Shown here: positions 1 through 8,948 of the stretch, one piece after another
Position numbering within the stretch: the first letter of the stretch is position 1
How the letters are laid out: each line of letters opens with the position of its first letter
From: Flavobacteriales bacterium UBA5422
GTDB taxonomy: Bacteria; Bacteroidota; Bacteroidia; Flavobacteriales_D; Crocinitomicaceae
Assembly (NCBI GenBank): GCA_002409405.1
Contig: DHNG01000025.1
Span: forward strand, 51,614 to 83,478
DNA: 31,865 nucleotides
Reading direction: 5' to 3'
Program-made: the position numbers and the translations under genes
Notes under the pieces: model-generated
Database searches by the model: none
What the model saw: only the letters and a program-made list of their open reading frames with translations
Told to the model about the DNA's origin: nothing

Positions 1-955
1 CATTGATCGGCTTTCCTTTTGCGGTTGGCATATCGATTTTCAACATGTGTGCAATTGTTGCAGGAATGTCAATCAATCCATATTCATCATGTACTTCCTT
101 TCCTTTTTCAAAATCGGGCCCTAATGCAAGTAAGCTGATATGTGTACATCCGTCACATCTGCAACCATGACTTTCAAAGCCATTCTTCTTCCCATCCAGG
201 TGCCGTCCGTGGTCATTTGTGATGTAAATTGCCGTCTTGTCTTTCATAACCGGATCGTTCTGAACCGTTTTCCATAAATCAAGTGCAAGTCCATCCAATT
301 CTTTAATTCCTGCAATGTACCGTTCCCAGTTGCCCTGGTGTGCCCACGCATCAATATCAAGCAGGTTAATGATCGCAAGAGTTGGCTTATGTTCCAGAAT
401 AAGTTCTTTAAACGTAGGAAACATATCCCGGTCATTCGGATATCCCATTCCTGAGCCTTTTACTCCACAATACGTTGAAGGCATATAGGTATTCCACCAC
501 TCTTTGTCTTTTGTATTCGCCAACATTTCCAATTTCCCTTTGCTGGTTAGCACCCACGCCTTTCGCTTGTCCTGTTTGTATTGTTTGAGGTAATACTGAA
601 AAATGTTCGGGTTTTTGGGAAGCTGTTTCCCCAGGTTGGAAATGCGTTGATAAACTCCTGTACACAATGCTGTATGCCCTGCATTTGTCAACGTAACTCC
701 ATTGTTTCTGAAATTCGTAAAAAACGTTCCCTCCTGTTTTAATACTGTTGACTGGTTGGGAATTAAATGATGGGTACTGTCGCCCCACGTTTCAGACCAT
801 CTTGGGCCATCTATAACGAGAATAATGTGGTATTTTGCTTTGTATTCAACCGGAGGATGCTCACCTGTACCTTCACGAAAGGAGTCAACTGTATTCCAAG
901 ACATTACAAATGGAATAATAAAGATGATGACAATTTTCCAATAATAATTTTTCAT
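1..955 (-). CDS. Alkaline phosphatase superfamily protein (partial, 3' end outside window)
   Basis: The frame is open for 318 codons from the ATG at 955 and runs off the window edge, so the C terminus is missing. The N terminus (MKNYYWKIVIIFIIPFVMS) is an export signal or membrane anchor. Metal-binding and catalytic motifs of the alkaline phosphatase/phosphodiesterase superfamily are visible in order: IDGPRW near residue 50, the nucleophile region LTNAGHTALCTG with its Thr, LLDIDAWAHQG, and the metal-ligand motif NDHGRH, followed by a Cys-rich SHGCRCDGC. The product is probably a periplasmic or outer-surface metal-dependent phosphatase, phosphodiesterase or sulfatase-like hydrolase; the exact substrate cannot be read. 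It is transcribed divergently from the epimerase gene. A TAATTTTA element ends only 5 nt before the ATG. The superfamily is secure, the specific reaction is not. Confidence 0.82.
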   Translation of the reverse strand, partial: MKNYYWKIVIIFIIPFVMSWNTVDSFREGTGEHPPVEYKAKYHIILVIDGPRWSETWGDSTHHLIPNQSTVLKQEGTFFTNFRNNGVTLTNAGHTALCTGVYQRISNLGKQLPKNPNIFQYYLKQYKQDKRKAWVLTSKGKLEMLANTKDKEWWNTYMPSTYCGVKGSGMGYPNDRDMFPTFKELILEHKPTLAIINLLDIDAWAHQGNWERYIAGIKELDGLALDLWKTVQNDPVMKDKTAIYITNDHGRHLDGKKNGFESHGCRCDGCTHISLLALGPDFEKGKEVHDEYGLIDIPATIAHMLKIDMPTAKGKPIN

Positions 956-1073
956 GTGTGTAAAATTAATCTTTTTTATCACGGAATCTATTTTTTAGAA
1001 GTTGTTTAACTTAATCACCATACGGAACTATCTTATCGTTAACTTTACCCTTGAAAACGGAAGATCTCAGAAA

Positions 1074-2219
1074 TTGAAAAAAATAGTCACAGTCATTGGG
1101 GCACGGCCACAAATCATTAAAGCATCAGCAATCAGCAGAGCGATAAAAAATCAGTTTCAACACCAACTGAAAGAAATAATTGTTCATACAGGACAGCATT
1201 ATGATGCCAACATGTCCGAACTGTTTTTTGATGAACTGCAAATTCCTAAACCAGCCTATAATCTGAATACAGGTAGTGGAACGCACGCTGCTCAAACAGC
1301 TAAAATGCTGGAAGGATTGGGGCATATTTTTGAACAGGAGCAGCCACATGCAGTGCTGGTGTACGGAGATACCAACTCAACACTCGCCGGGGCACTTGCT
1401 GCCGTGAAACTACACATTCCGGTTATCCATGTTGAAGCAGGCCTGAGAAGTTTCAACAAATCCATGCCGGAAGAAATTAACCGCATCACCGCTGATCATA
1501 TGAGTACATTATTGTTTACTCCTACAGCTACAGGATTAACAAATCTGAAACGTGAAGGTTTTCATATTGAACCCCATTATCCTGTTTCTCTCGATGCCCC
1601 TGCCGTGTATCATTGCGGAGATATCATGTACGACAATAGCCTTCATTTTTCTACTGTTTCCGATGAACGTTCCACAATTCTGAGTCGGTATGCGTTAACA
1701 AAAGAGCAATTCATCTTGTGTACCATTCACCGCGATTCAAATACAGATAATCCGGATAACCTGGCATCCATTTTTAGGGCTTTACTGGATATTCAAAAAC
1801 AATCCGGTCAAACAATTGTGTTACCGCTGCATCCCCGGACAAAAACAAAACTCAATACAAGCAGTGACGAGGAAACCTATCGTGAACTCATCAACAATCC
1901 GGCAATTATCATCATTGAACCTGTTGGGTTTCTGGATGTGATTGCACTGGAAAAAAATGCATCCGTTGTGATTACAGATAGTGGAGGTTTGCAAAAAGAA
2001 GCCTATTTCTTTCAACGTCCCTGTATTATTCTTCGTCCTCAGACAGAATGGGTCGAAATTGTAGAAAATGGAAATGCGATCCTGGCAGATGCCGATACAG
2101 AGAAAATTGTAACTGCGTTTAATGTATTGATGCAAACAACAGATTTCTCATTCCCTGAATTGTACGGAGATGGCAATGCCGCCCGTTTTATATGTGAAAA
2201 AATAATAACTGATTTGTAA
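1074..2219 (+). CDS. wecB: Non-hydrolysing UDP-sugar 2-epimerase (WecB/WbpI type)
   Basis: Cytoplasmic enzyme of nucleotide-sugar metabolism that epimerises C2 of UDP-GlcNAc or a related UDP-sugar to feed surface polysaccharide synthesis. The family signature is clear: GARPQIIKAS at the N terminus, TGQHYD, VYGDTNSTLAGALAA, HVEAGLRS, PEEINRI, CTIHR, PLHPRT, TDSGGLQKEA and a TEWVE segment. I chose the TTG at 1074 because it gives MKKIVTVIGARP, the normal family N terminus, and 381 aa, close to usual length. An in-frame ATG at 1002 would add 24 residues unlike the family. GARPQ rather than GTRPE is closer to the WbpI-like branch (UDP-2,3-diacetamido sugars), so the substrate is uncertain. The stop overlaps the next start by one base (TAATG), implying coupled translation with the deacetylase-like gene. 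Confidence 0.88.
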   Translation: MKKIVTVIGARPQIIKASAISRAIKNQFQHQLKEIIVHTGQHYDANMSELFFDELQIPKPAYNLNTGSGTHAAQTAKMLEGLGHIFEQEQPHAVLVYGDTNSTLAGALAAVKLHIPVIHVEAGLRSFNKSMPEEINRITADHMSTLLFTPTATGLTNLKREGFHIEPHYPVSLDAPAVYHCGDIMYDNSLHFSTVSDERSTILSRYALTKEQFILCTIHRDSNTDNPDNLASIFRALLDIQKQSGQTIVLPLHPRTKTKLNTSSDEETYRELINNPAIIIIEPVGFLDVIALEKNASVVITDSGGLQKEAYFFQRPCIILRPQTEWVEIVENGNAILADADTEKIVTAFNVLMQTTDFSFPELYGDGNAARFICEKIITDL

Positions 2220-3508
2220 TGCTGCTCATATACGTTGATCAATTGTCGGACAGGTGTATTTACACGTTTGATTTTGTTTTCAGGCAAAACGAAATCCCTT
2301 ACCGACTGACCAATGACAGCAGATTATTTTCCGAATTCCCGGGCACTAAACTGAACTATTCAGCCTATCCGTTTGAAGGAATAGAGCAACAAATTCCTTC
2401 TTCGTTGTTGTTTGAAGAATCCATTGTACACCATACCATTCAATTGGATGATTATTCCGGCGAACCTTGTTTGTCCATTGACAACATCGTTGACCCGTTT
2501 GCAGCTATTTTCTTTGTACTCTCGCGAATGGAAGAGTATTCGGAGAATGCTGTAAAAGACGAGCACAATCGCTTTTATGCCCAAAAGAGTGTTTTATTTC
2601 AATTGAACTTACTGGACAAACCGGTTTGTGACCGATGGACACGTGCCATTATTCAACATTTAGCAGGCATAGGAATTATTCAGCACACCTATACTCCCCG
2701 GAAATTAACCATCCACCCGACCTTCGACATTGACAACACGTATGCCTACCTGTTAAAAGACGGATACCGACACCTCCTCGCTGTTTCAAAGGACATTTTG
2801 ACCTCCAATAAAGCCAGAAGAGCCGAAAGAAAAGCAGTGCATGCCACTGAAAGGAAAGATCCTTACGACACGTTTGATTACATTCTGAAAATAGCCGAAG
2901 ACCATCCGGTCAACTTGTTTTGGTTGTTGGGAAATTACAATCAATACGACAGAAATATTTCCTATTCAAACCCGGAACACCAACAGTTGATCCGGAAAAT
3001 GGCAGAAAAGTGTACGATCGGAATACATCCCAGTTATGCGTCTAATTCCGTTCCCAATCAATTGAATGAAGAAGTGAACCGTCTGAAAAATATCCTGGAT
3101 CAACCGGTGAAGCATTCCAGGCAACATTTTCTGAAATTGGAAATCCCCTCTACCTATCAACAGTTAATCAGTGTGGGAATTACAGCTGATTATTCCATGG
3201 GGTATGCATCGGAAACCGGGTTCAGAGCAGGCACATTGCGGTCATTCAACTGGTATGATCTTTCAACCAATCAACCGACAACATTAATAATTCACCCGTT
3301 TGTATATATGGACGGAACGCTGTTGGAATACAAAAAATGGTCTGTTGCAGAAGCAAAAGCAGCCATTCAGCATTTATACAACGAAGCGCTACCATTCGGA
3401 GGAGATTTTTATTTCCTGTGGCACAATGAAACCATTGGAAATTATGGAAAATGGAACGGATGGCAGGAAGTCCTGGAATTCACATTGCATTTAAATCAGC
3501 AACAATAA
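2219..3508 (+). CDS. Polysaccharide deacetylase-like protein with N-terminal DUF7033-type domain
   Basis: 429 aa with no obvious signal peptide. The N-terminal ~130 residues resemble the domain that precedes a NodB-like fold in many Bacteroidota proteins (RMEEYSE segment). The middle and C-terminal parts carry deacetylase-like motifs: HPTFDIDNTYAYLLKDG near residue 163 and TIGIHPSYAS near 265. FDID and HPS occupy the places of the metal-binding Asp and His motifs of NodB enzymes, though I cannot assign every catalytic residue. The ATG overlaps the stop of the epimerase gene by one base, so the two are co-expressed and probably work in the same polysaccharide pathway. Actual deacetylase activity is inference; members of this branch are largely uncharacterised. 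Confidence 0.78.
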   Translation: MLLIYVDQLSDRCIYTFDFVFRQNEIPYRLTNDSRLFSEFPGTKLNYSAYPFEGIEQQIPSSLLFEESIVHHTIQLDDYSGEPCLSIDNIVDPFAAIFFVLSRMEEYSENAVKDEHNRFYAQKSVLFQLNLLDKPVCDRWTRAIIQHLAGIGIIQHTYTPRKLTIHPTFDIDNTYAYLLKDGYRHLLAVSKDILTSNKARRAERKAVHATERKDPYDTFDYILKIAEDHPVNLFWLLGNYNQYDRNISYSNPEHQQLIRKMAEKCTIGIHPSYASNSVPNQLNEEVNRLKNILDQPVKHSRQHFLKLEIPSTYQQLISVGITADYSMGYASETGFRAGTLRSFNWYDLSTNQPTTLIIHPFVYMDGTLLEYKKWSVAEAKAAIQHLYNEALPFGGDFYFLWHNETIGNYGKWNGWQEVLEFTLHLNQQQ

Positions 3509-3520
3509 AAAACAGATTCT

Positions 3521-3928
3521 ATGAATAAAAAAATCGTAATCACAGCAGCAGCTTTATTGGCAGTAGCAATCATTTTGGGTGCATTCGGAGCACATGGATT
3601 GAAGGCAATCGTTTCTCCTGAAAAAGTAGAAAGCTTTGAAACCGGTGTCAAATACCAGTTTTATTCCGCGTTCGGTCTATTAATTCTGGGATTAAATACT
3701 GCAAAGTTTCATTTTTCGTTAAAGGTGGTGAACAGCTTACTATTGATTGGTACCTTCCTGTTCTCCTTCTCTATTTATTTTCTGAGTTTGCAGGAATATT
3801 TACAGGTAAAGCTATCATTCTTAGGACCAATAACGCCGCTTGGAGGAGTGTTGATGATTGCAGCCTGGGTTGTATTTATCTTCAAGTTGGTTGCTTCGCC
3901 GGTTGAGCAAAAAAACACATTGGATTAA
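3521..3928 (+). CDS. DUF423 family inner-membrane protein (YgdD-like)
   Basis: 135 aa, strongly hydrophobic, with about four transmembrane segments. Family hallmarks are GAFGAHGLK near residue 21, the YQFYSAFGLL segment and GPITPLGG near 101. DUF423 proteins are small membrane proteins of unknown biochemical role found across bacteria. The gene starts 12 nt after the deacetylase-like gene and probably shares its transcript. It converges with the GT2 gene, leaving only 6 nt between the two stop codons, so neither gene has its own intergenic terminator on this side. Confidence 0.88.
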   Translation: MNKKIVITAAALLAVAIILGAFGAHGLKAIVSPEKVESFETGVKYQFYSAFGLLILGLNTAKFHFSLKVVNSLLLIGTFLFSFSIYFLSLQEYLQVKLSFLGPITPLGGVLMIAAWVVFIFKLVASPVEQKNTLD

Positions 3929-3934
3929 CCTGTT

Positions 3935-4972
3935 TTAAGAATTTTTATCGGTAATAAATAACCGTTGATTCAAGTCAGCGTATTTGCTGATGCGCTTAAA
4001 ATAATAGGCCCATAGGATACTTCCTTTGTAGTAGCCGTTTTTATTCGAATTATTCGTTGATTGTCTGATTTCTTTCCTTTTCTTCAATAAAGTGGAGAGA
4101 TTGGCATACATAGAGAAATGAGAGGTTAAGACAGCCCACAGATTTTTGAATTCCCCTTTTACCAAAAAACGAACTCCGGCAATTCCATCCAGGAACATCC
4201 GGGAAAACAATTTAGGAAACAACAACCCTTCGTGATTTTTAACGATCATGTACAGGCTGTTTCTGAAATTCAGGTATGTTTTTCGAGGTGACATATACGA
4301 AAGTGTTCCACCTCCCACGTGGTAGACAATTGATTTCGGTTGCACATGAAACGAATATCCCAACTTCTTCGCTCTCCAGCAGAGATCAATTTCTTCCATA
4401 TGCGCAAAGAATGATTCATCGAATCCACCCAATCTGTGATAGACTTCTGAACGGATCAATAACGCTGCACCTGTAGCCCAAAAGACCTCTGTTGTACTGT
4501 CATATTGATGTTCATCCGCCTCTATACTGTCAAAAATTCTTCCACGGCAAAAAGGAAAATAATCCACATCCAGGTATCCTCCTGATGCTCCGGCATGTTC
4601 AAAATGATGTTTGTTGTGGTAACTCAACACCTTCGGCTGGCAACCTGCCACCCCCGTATCTTCCATTAATTCCAACAACGGAGAAAGCCAGTTTTCAGTC
4701 ACTTCAATGTCCGAATTGAGGAGCAGGTAATACTTCGAATCAACATGTTTCAAAGCATCGTTATATCCTTTCGCAAATCCTCCGTTCGCTGCGTTGACAA
4801 TAATTTCTACAGTGGGATAATGCGCACGCACAAAGTCTACGGAATCATCTGTAGAAGCATTGTCAGCCAGAATAATGCGCGCGTCTCCTGAAAAAGCAGT
4901 TACAGAAGGTAAAAACTGCCTGAGATAATTACAACCGTTCCAATTTAGTATAACAATAGAAAGTTCTCTCAC
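3935..4972 (-). CDS. Family 2 glycosyltransferase (rhamnosyltransferase-like)
   Basis: 345 aa GT-A fold enzyme that would transfer a sugar from a nucleotide donor during surface glycan assembly. Visible motifs: N-terminal SIVILNWNG, the nucleotide-binding ILADNASTDDSV, NGGFAKGYNDAL, the metal-binding DxD-equivalent LLLNSDIE, WATGAALLIRSEVY, and the acceptor-side HMEEIDLCWRAKKLGY with its Glu-Asp pair. The start is a GTG at 4972, chosen because it places the conserved beta-strand directly at the N terminus, as usual in this family. There is no signal peptide; a hydrophobic patch after residue 240 may associate with the membrane. It lies 26 nt downstream of the GWxTD gene on the same strand and is probably co-transcribed. 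Donor and acceptor are unknown. Confidence 0.9.
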   Translation of the reverse strand: MRELSIVILNWNGCNYLRQFLPSVTAFSGDARIILADNASTDDSVDFVRAHYPTVEIIVNAANGGFAKGYNDALKHVDSKYYLLLNSDIEVTENWLSPLLELMEDTGVAGCQPKVLSYHNKHHFEHAGASGGYLDVDYFPFCRGRIFDSIEADEHQYDSTTEVFWATGAALLIRSEVYHRLGGFDESFFAHMEEIDLCWRAKKLGYSFHVQPKSIVYHVGGGTLSYMSPRKTYLNFRNSLYMIVKNHEGLLFPKLFSRMFLDGIAGVRFLVKGEFKNLWAVLTSHFSMYANLSTLLKKRKEIRQSTNNSNKNGYYKGSILWAYYFKRISKYADLNQRLFITDKNS

Positions 4973-4998
4973 CGTAAAATTTTGTGCAATTATACGGA

Positions 4999-6459
4999 TT
5001 AATTACCTAATAATTGCCGCGCGTTGTTCCCCCATGAATCCGGGTTGTATTCATTCGGATCATCTACATTTCCTCTTTTGATACTACGGCTATTCAATTC
5101 TGCCTGCCAACGCGGATTTTTAAGTTCCCCGATCATATCTGAATGCAACAAACGATAGTTGTTGTTGACAAGATCCGGGTTGTAGAAAATAAATTTTTTG
5201 TTACTGTAAATCCCAATTTTGTTGTATTCCCACATCTCGTATGGATACTCAGATGCTGAAAGTTCTCTGTCAAGTGTTCTGCTGGGTGCACCATATTGAA
5301 GGTACACACGTCCTCTGTCTGTTTCAAAACCGGGTTGGAAGTTTGTTTTGAAATTGGACTGAACAAACTGAACCTGTTCTTTATATTTCATCCACGCTTC
5401 GTACGTATTCATCGGATCGATGTGTTTCCAGATTCCCTGAATCAATCTACGTGATTTCTCCTTATCTCGCAGTTTCAATGTGCTGAAAATTGTTTTTGCC
5501 TGGGCAGGACTTGAAATTGGAACCAAACTTGCTAAATAATAGTTGACACTGTCATCGGTAATCGACCCCTGAAAATTAGGGTCCAGAACCAATTCAGCAA
5601 TATTGATGACCTGCTCTGCATCGTTGCTTCGTTCAAATTCATATTGTTGTGAAGACAATTCGTTGGTACTACCATCTAAAACAGTCATATTGAGCACATA
5701 TTTCCCTGTCGGCAAATTAGTTAGATCCAATGTTTTAAACACAGGTACAACCTCCGCTGTTTTATGTTTTGTAGTACGGGTATATTCCCCTATTAATTGT
5801 TCTGTTTCACCATTAATTACCTGTTGACGGATTGAAAAAACAGAGTCTTCAAGCTGTCCGGAATTATACACTTCAAAATAAATCGGAAGTGCGTTCAATT
5901 CTGTCGGATAAAATGTTGAAATGCGTGGTAAAATATCGTATCCTGATTTGGAAAAAATTGTTTCTCCGTTGGTAGGTGATGCTGATTCTGCAATCAAAAT
6001 TTCAGAGATGGATAATGCGTCTGTGTATTCGTCTACAACGAAATCAAACGCTGTTTTTATGGATGGATTCTGTGAGTTCAAATCCAACAACTCCAGCCCG
6101 CACTGATAGGTTCCGGGAGCAAGTGCAAACCGTTTGATATCGTAAAAATCATCGACGATACCGTCAACCATCAGTGGCGTACTCAACCGGTAAGCATCCG
6201 TAGCAACTACCTCCCCGTTTTGGGTAATATCGATCATCACTGCAACTTCTCCTACCAGGTCTTTCCCTTGTGGCTTGTATGCCAAGGTATATCCTACATA
6301 TTGAAAATGCAATTCAACGTAGTTTCCGACTTCAGGTGCTGAAAACTGTTTGGTCTGTAAATAAGCTGTCAGTCGCTTTCCTTTGCTTGTTTGTGCGGAA
6401 CTCATTGCCGGAATGAGTAGCAAAGCAACAAGTAACTGTATAAAACCAATTTTTTTCAT
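4999..6459 (-). CDS. Exported GWxTD-domain protein
   Basis: 486 aa from the ATG at 6459, which gives a proper signal peptide (MKKIGFIQLLVALLLIPAMS, cleaved near SSAQT). An ATG at 6510 would put 17 extra hydrophobic residues before it and is less likely. The middle part is beta-rich and resembles the unknown-function region of Bacteroidota GWxTD proteins. The hallmark appears near residue 390 as GFETDRGRVYLQYGAP, so the Trp of GWxTD is replaced by Phe. The domain then continues with YEMWEYNKIGIYSNKKFIF. GWxTD proteins are secreted or periplasmic, of unknown activity. A TACCTTTA element (minus strand, about 6483-6490) could be its -7 promoter box. The GT2 gene follows 26 nt downstream. Confidence 0.85.
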   Translation of the reverse strand: MKKIGFIQLLVALLLIPAMSSAQTSKGKRLTAYLQTKQFSAPEVGNYVELHFQYVGYTLAYKPQGKDLVGEVAVMIDITQNGEVVATDAYRLSTPLMVDGIVDDFYDIKRFALAPGTYQCGLELLDLNSQNPSIKTAFDFVVDEYTDALSISEILIAESASPTNGETIFSKSGYDILPRISTFYPTELNALPIYFEVYNSGQLEDSVFSIRQQVINGETEQLIGEYTRTTKHKTAEVVPVFKTLDLTNLPTGKYVLNMTVLDGSTNELSSQQYEFERSNDAEQVINIAELVLDPNFQGSITDDSVNYYLASLVPISSPAQAKTIFSTLKLRDKEKSRRLIQGIWKHIDPMNTYEAWMKYKEQVQFVQSNFKTNFQPGFETDRGRVYLQYGAPSRTLDRELSASEYPYEMWEYNKIGIYSNKKFIFYNPDLVNNNYRLLHSDMIGELKNPRWQAELNSRSIKRGNVDDPNEYNPDSWGNNARQLLGN

Positions 6460-6565
6460 AATTAATAATTTACCAACTATTAAAGGTACAAAAAAAGCGT
6501 ACCATATCATTCTCTGACAACCTGCTATTTAGTGAAGTTACCCTTTCCTTGATTAAACGGCAGTG

Positions 6566-6889
6566 TTATGCTTCCGTTGTAGGAGTGCCAAAATTCATTC
6601 GCGCAACGCCATTGTGCTGCTCAACGTCCTGAATAACACCAAATGTTTGCTCATATTTTTGAATATTTTCGGCCAGAGCCTTCATAAACCGTTTTGCATT
6701 CTGGGGTGTCATGATAATACGGGATTTTACCTTTCCTTTCGGCACACCCGGCATGAGCTGAATAAAATCGCTGACAAATTCCCCCGGAGAATGAGTAATG
6801 ATCGCAAGATTTGAATAAATCCCGGATGCCACATCCTCTGTTAATTCTATATTGAGCTGATTATCGTCGTGATTATGATCTTTTTTCAT
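6566..6889 (-). CDS. DUF3467 family protein
   Basis: 107 aa soluble protein. The core is typical of DUF3467: IYSNLAIITHSPGEFVSDF, then QLMPGVPKGKVKSRIIMTPQ and AKRFMKALAENIQKYE. The N terminus is His/Asp-rich (KKDHNHDDNQ). The family is small, widely conserved in Bacteroidota and of unknown function, so no role is proposed. The gene stands alone between the GWxTD gene (about 107 nt downstream) and the divergent rfbB gene, whose promoter shares the 144-bp intergenic region. Confidence 0.9.
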   Translation of the reverse strand: MKKDHNHDDNQLNIELTEDVASGIYSNLAIITHSPGEFVSDFIQLMPGVPKGKVKSRIIMTPQNAKRFMKALAENIQKYEQTFGVIQDVEQHNGVARMNFGTPTTEA

Positions 6890-6972
6890 ACTATTGTGTT
6901 TATATTAACGTATCTTTAAATAAAGTGCTAAGGTAGTGCTTTTGGACGGAAATTCGATGTGATAAGGCAATA

Positions 6973-6997
6973 TTGTGCGTGGAAAATCGTAATTTAG
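6973..6997 (+). promoter_or_regulatory. Predicted rfbB promoter, Bacteroidota type
   Basis: TTG at 6973-6975, 17-nt spacer, TAATTTAG at 6990-6997, matching the Bacteroidota TTG-N17-TAnnTTTG pattern with one mismatch. Initiation about 5-7 nt downstream would give a leader of roughly 30 nt to the ATG at 7034. It argues against the in-frame TTG at 7001 as start codon. Confidence 0.5.
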
Positions 6998-7033
6998 CAC
7001 TTGATAAAAGGACCAGACAGACGACTAAAAAGA

Positions 7034-8089
7034 ATGGTATACGAAAAAAACATATTGGTAACCGGCGGAGCAGGATTTATCGGCTCTCATGTTGTACGGT
7101 TGTTGGTAAATAAGTATCCTGCATACAGGATTATTAATTTTGACAAGCTCACATACGCAGGTAATCTAAACAACCTCAGGGATGTGGAACACGCTGCGAA
7201 CTATGTCTTTGTAAAAGGTGACATTGTATCCCGGACAGATGTTCAGCAAGCGTTCCGGGAGTATCAAATTTCAGATGTGATTCACCTCGCAGCTGAATCC
7301 CATGTTGACCGCTCGATCGAGGGGCCCATGGATTTTGTACTGACAAATGTAGAAGGAACAGTTAACCTGTTACAAATAGCAAAGGAAAACTGGGGTGCTG
7401 ATACTCCACATGTTTTTCACCATGTCTCTACGGACGAAGTATATGGTTCACTGGGAGCAGAAGGACTTTTCTCAGAAACAACAGCATACGATCCCCGCAG
7501 TCCATATTCAGCATCCAAAGCAGCATCCGATCATTTCGTTAATGCTTTCTACCATACATACGGGCTGCCGGTCAAACTGTCGAATTGTTCTAACAACTAC
7601 GGAAGTCATCATTTCCCCGAGAAACTGATTCCGTTGATGATCAACAACATCATTCACAAAAAACCATTGCCGATATATGGAAAAGGTGAAAACATAAGGG
7701 ATTGGCTCTGGGTAGAAGATCATGCGAAGGCCATCGATCTTATTTTCCACACGGGAACAGTAGGCAATTCGTATAACATCGGAGGTCTGAATGAATGGAA
7801 AAACATTGACCTGGTAAAATTCTTGTGTCAATTGATGGATCAAAAATTAAACCGGGCAGATGGAGAATCAGCACAATTGATTACTTACGTAAAAGACCGT
7901 GCAGGACACGATTTACGGTACGCCATTGATGCTAAAAAACTCGAAACGGAATTGGGTTGGAAGCCTTCTATTACGTTTGAAGAAGGACTGGAAAAAACAG
8001 TCGATTGGTACCTCGAAAATCAGGATTGGGTCAAAGAAGTAACTTCAGGCGAATACCAGCAATATTATAAAAACATGTACGAAGCATAG
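7034..8089 (+). CDS. rfbB: dTDP-glucose 4,6-dehydratase
   Basis: Short-chain dehydrogenase/reductase enzyme converting dTDP-glucose to dTDP-4-keto-6-deoxyglucose, the entry step to dTDP-rhamnose and other deoxysugars. The 351-aa length is normal. Seen in order: NAD-binding TGGAGFIGSH (residues 10-19), LTYAGNLNNL, HLAAESHVDRSI, the active-site STDEVYG with T133-D134-E135, the SPYSASKAASDH motif with catalytic Y158 and K162, NCSNNYGSHHFPEKLIP and GENIRDWLWVEDH. The ATG at 7034 gives the canonical N terminus; a TTG 33 nt upstream is in frame but lies at the predicted transcription start. The next gene begins one nt after the stop, forming a two-gene unit. No rmlA, rmlC or rmlD gene is in the window. 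Confidence 0.97.
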   Translation: MVYEKNILVTGGAGFIGSHVVRLLVNKYPAYRIINFDKLTYAGNLNNLRDVEHAANYVFVKGDIVSRTDVQQAFREYQISDVIHLAAESHVDRSIEGPMDFVLTNVEGTVNLLQIAKENWGADTPHVFHHVSTDEVYGSLGAEGLFSETTAYDPRSPYSASKAASDHFVNAFYHTYGLPVKLSNCSNNYGSHHFPEKLIPLMINNIIHKKPLPIYGKGENIRDWLWVEDHAKAIDLIFHTGTVGNSYNIGGLNEWKNIDLVKFLCQLMDQKLNRADGESAQLITYVKDRAGHDLRYAIDAKKLETELGWKPSITFEEGLEKTVDWYLENQDWVKEVTSGEYQQYYKNMYEA

Positions 8090-8090
8090 C

Positions 8091-8843
8091 ATGGGATTAT
8101 TTGATCTTTTCAAGCAAAAAAAAGAGCTGGAGCCAATTGATTTTGGTCAGTTGAGAACAGACATGCACAGCCACCTGATTCCTGGAATTGATGATGGATC
8201 TCCGTCAATGGATGCTACGATCGCAATGCTTGCAAAATTTGAATCACTGGGGTATAAAAAAGTAATTACCACCCCACATGTGTACAGCGATTGTTATAAA
8301 AACACACCTGAGATTATCCTGGGAGGATTAAAAACGGTGCAGGAAACAATTCGTCAACTGGGACTTACGATCCAGGTGGAAGCAGCTGCCGAATATTATT
8401 GTGATGAATACTTTGCAGAACTGATTAAAACAGGAGAACTGCTCTCCATTGACAACAAATATGTACTGATGGAATTTCCGTTTATGTCGGAGCCTGACAA
8501 TTGGAGGGAATTCATTTTTGGTGTCCAGACAGCAGGATATTTCCCGATCATTGCTCATTTTGAACGCTATGTATACTGGCACGGATCTGTTGAAATTGCA
8601 CAAACCATGCGGGAATTGGGGGCAAAAATACAGCTAAACATCAATTCTTTAACAGGACATTACGGACCGGAAATCAAAAAACAAGGGGAAAAACTAATCG
8701 ATCATCAATTACTCGATTTTATCGCAAGTGATTGCCACCGCATCCAGCATCTTTTACTAATGGAGTCGAATGCAAGGCTCCCCTATCTGCACAAAGCACT
8801 CACAACAAATCAGTTGCTGAATCATACACTTTCTGTAAAATAG
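8091..8843 (+). CDS. CpsB/CapC-type PHP-fold tyrosine-protein phosphatase
   Basis: 250 aa. PHP-superfamily metal ligands are clear: DMHSHLIPGIDDG with H26 and H28, ITTPHVYS, EAAAEYYCDEYF, PIIAHFERY and IASDCHR. This is the pattern of CpsB/CapC/YwqE manganese-dependent phosphotyrosine phosphatases, which dephosphorylate the bacterial tyrosine kinases that control capsule or exopolysaccharide chain length and export. It follows rfbB with one nt between stop and ATG, so both are almost certainly co-translated, which ties it to polysaccharide synthesis. The partner kinase and export (Wza/Wzc-like) genes are not in this window. Family assignment is strong; the physiological target is inferred. Confidence 0.92.
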   Translation: MGLFDLFKQKKELEPIDFGQLRTDMHSHLIPGIDDGSPSMDATIAMLAKFESLGYKKVITTPHVYSDCYKNTPEIILGGLKTVQETIRQLGLTIQVEAAAEYYCDEYFAELIKTGELLSIDNKYVLMEFPFMSEPDNWREFIFGVQTAGYFPIIAHFERYVYWHGSVEIAQTMRELGAKIQLNINSLTGHYGPEIKKQGEKLIDHQLLDFIASDCHRIQHLLLMESNARLPYLHKALTTNQLLNHTLSVK

Positions 8844-8920
8844 TCGGAGCGATCGGGTGCTTTATTCCCTTGCTGAAATTGTTTTGTACAGCAATGCAAC
8901 GATTTGTAATTTTTTCGTTA

Positions 8921-8928
8921 TACCTTTG
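8921..8928 (+). promoter_or_regulatory. Predicted -7 box of the rluB promoter
   Basis: TACCTTTG is a perfect TAnnTTTG match 20 nt before the ATG at 8949. The nearest upstream TTTG (8903-8906) leaves only a 14-nt spacer, shorter than usual, so only the -7 element is called. Confidence 0.45.
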
Positions 8929-8948
8929 CATTTTAAATTCTGCTCGAG

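Noticed and set aside
767..1009. Plus-strand 80-codon open frame opposite the phosphatase gene
   Set aside because: It is antisense to a gene with clear alkaline-phosphatase-superfamily motifs, and its own translation has no recognisable features.
3926..3960. Possible hairpin CGGT/AACCG between the convergent DUF423 and GT2 genes
   Set aside because: It is short, AT-rich and lies inside the GT2 coding end; there is no convincing stem with a T-tract.
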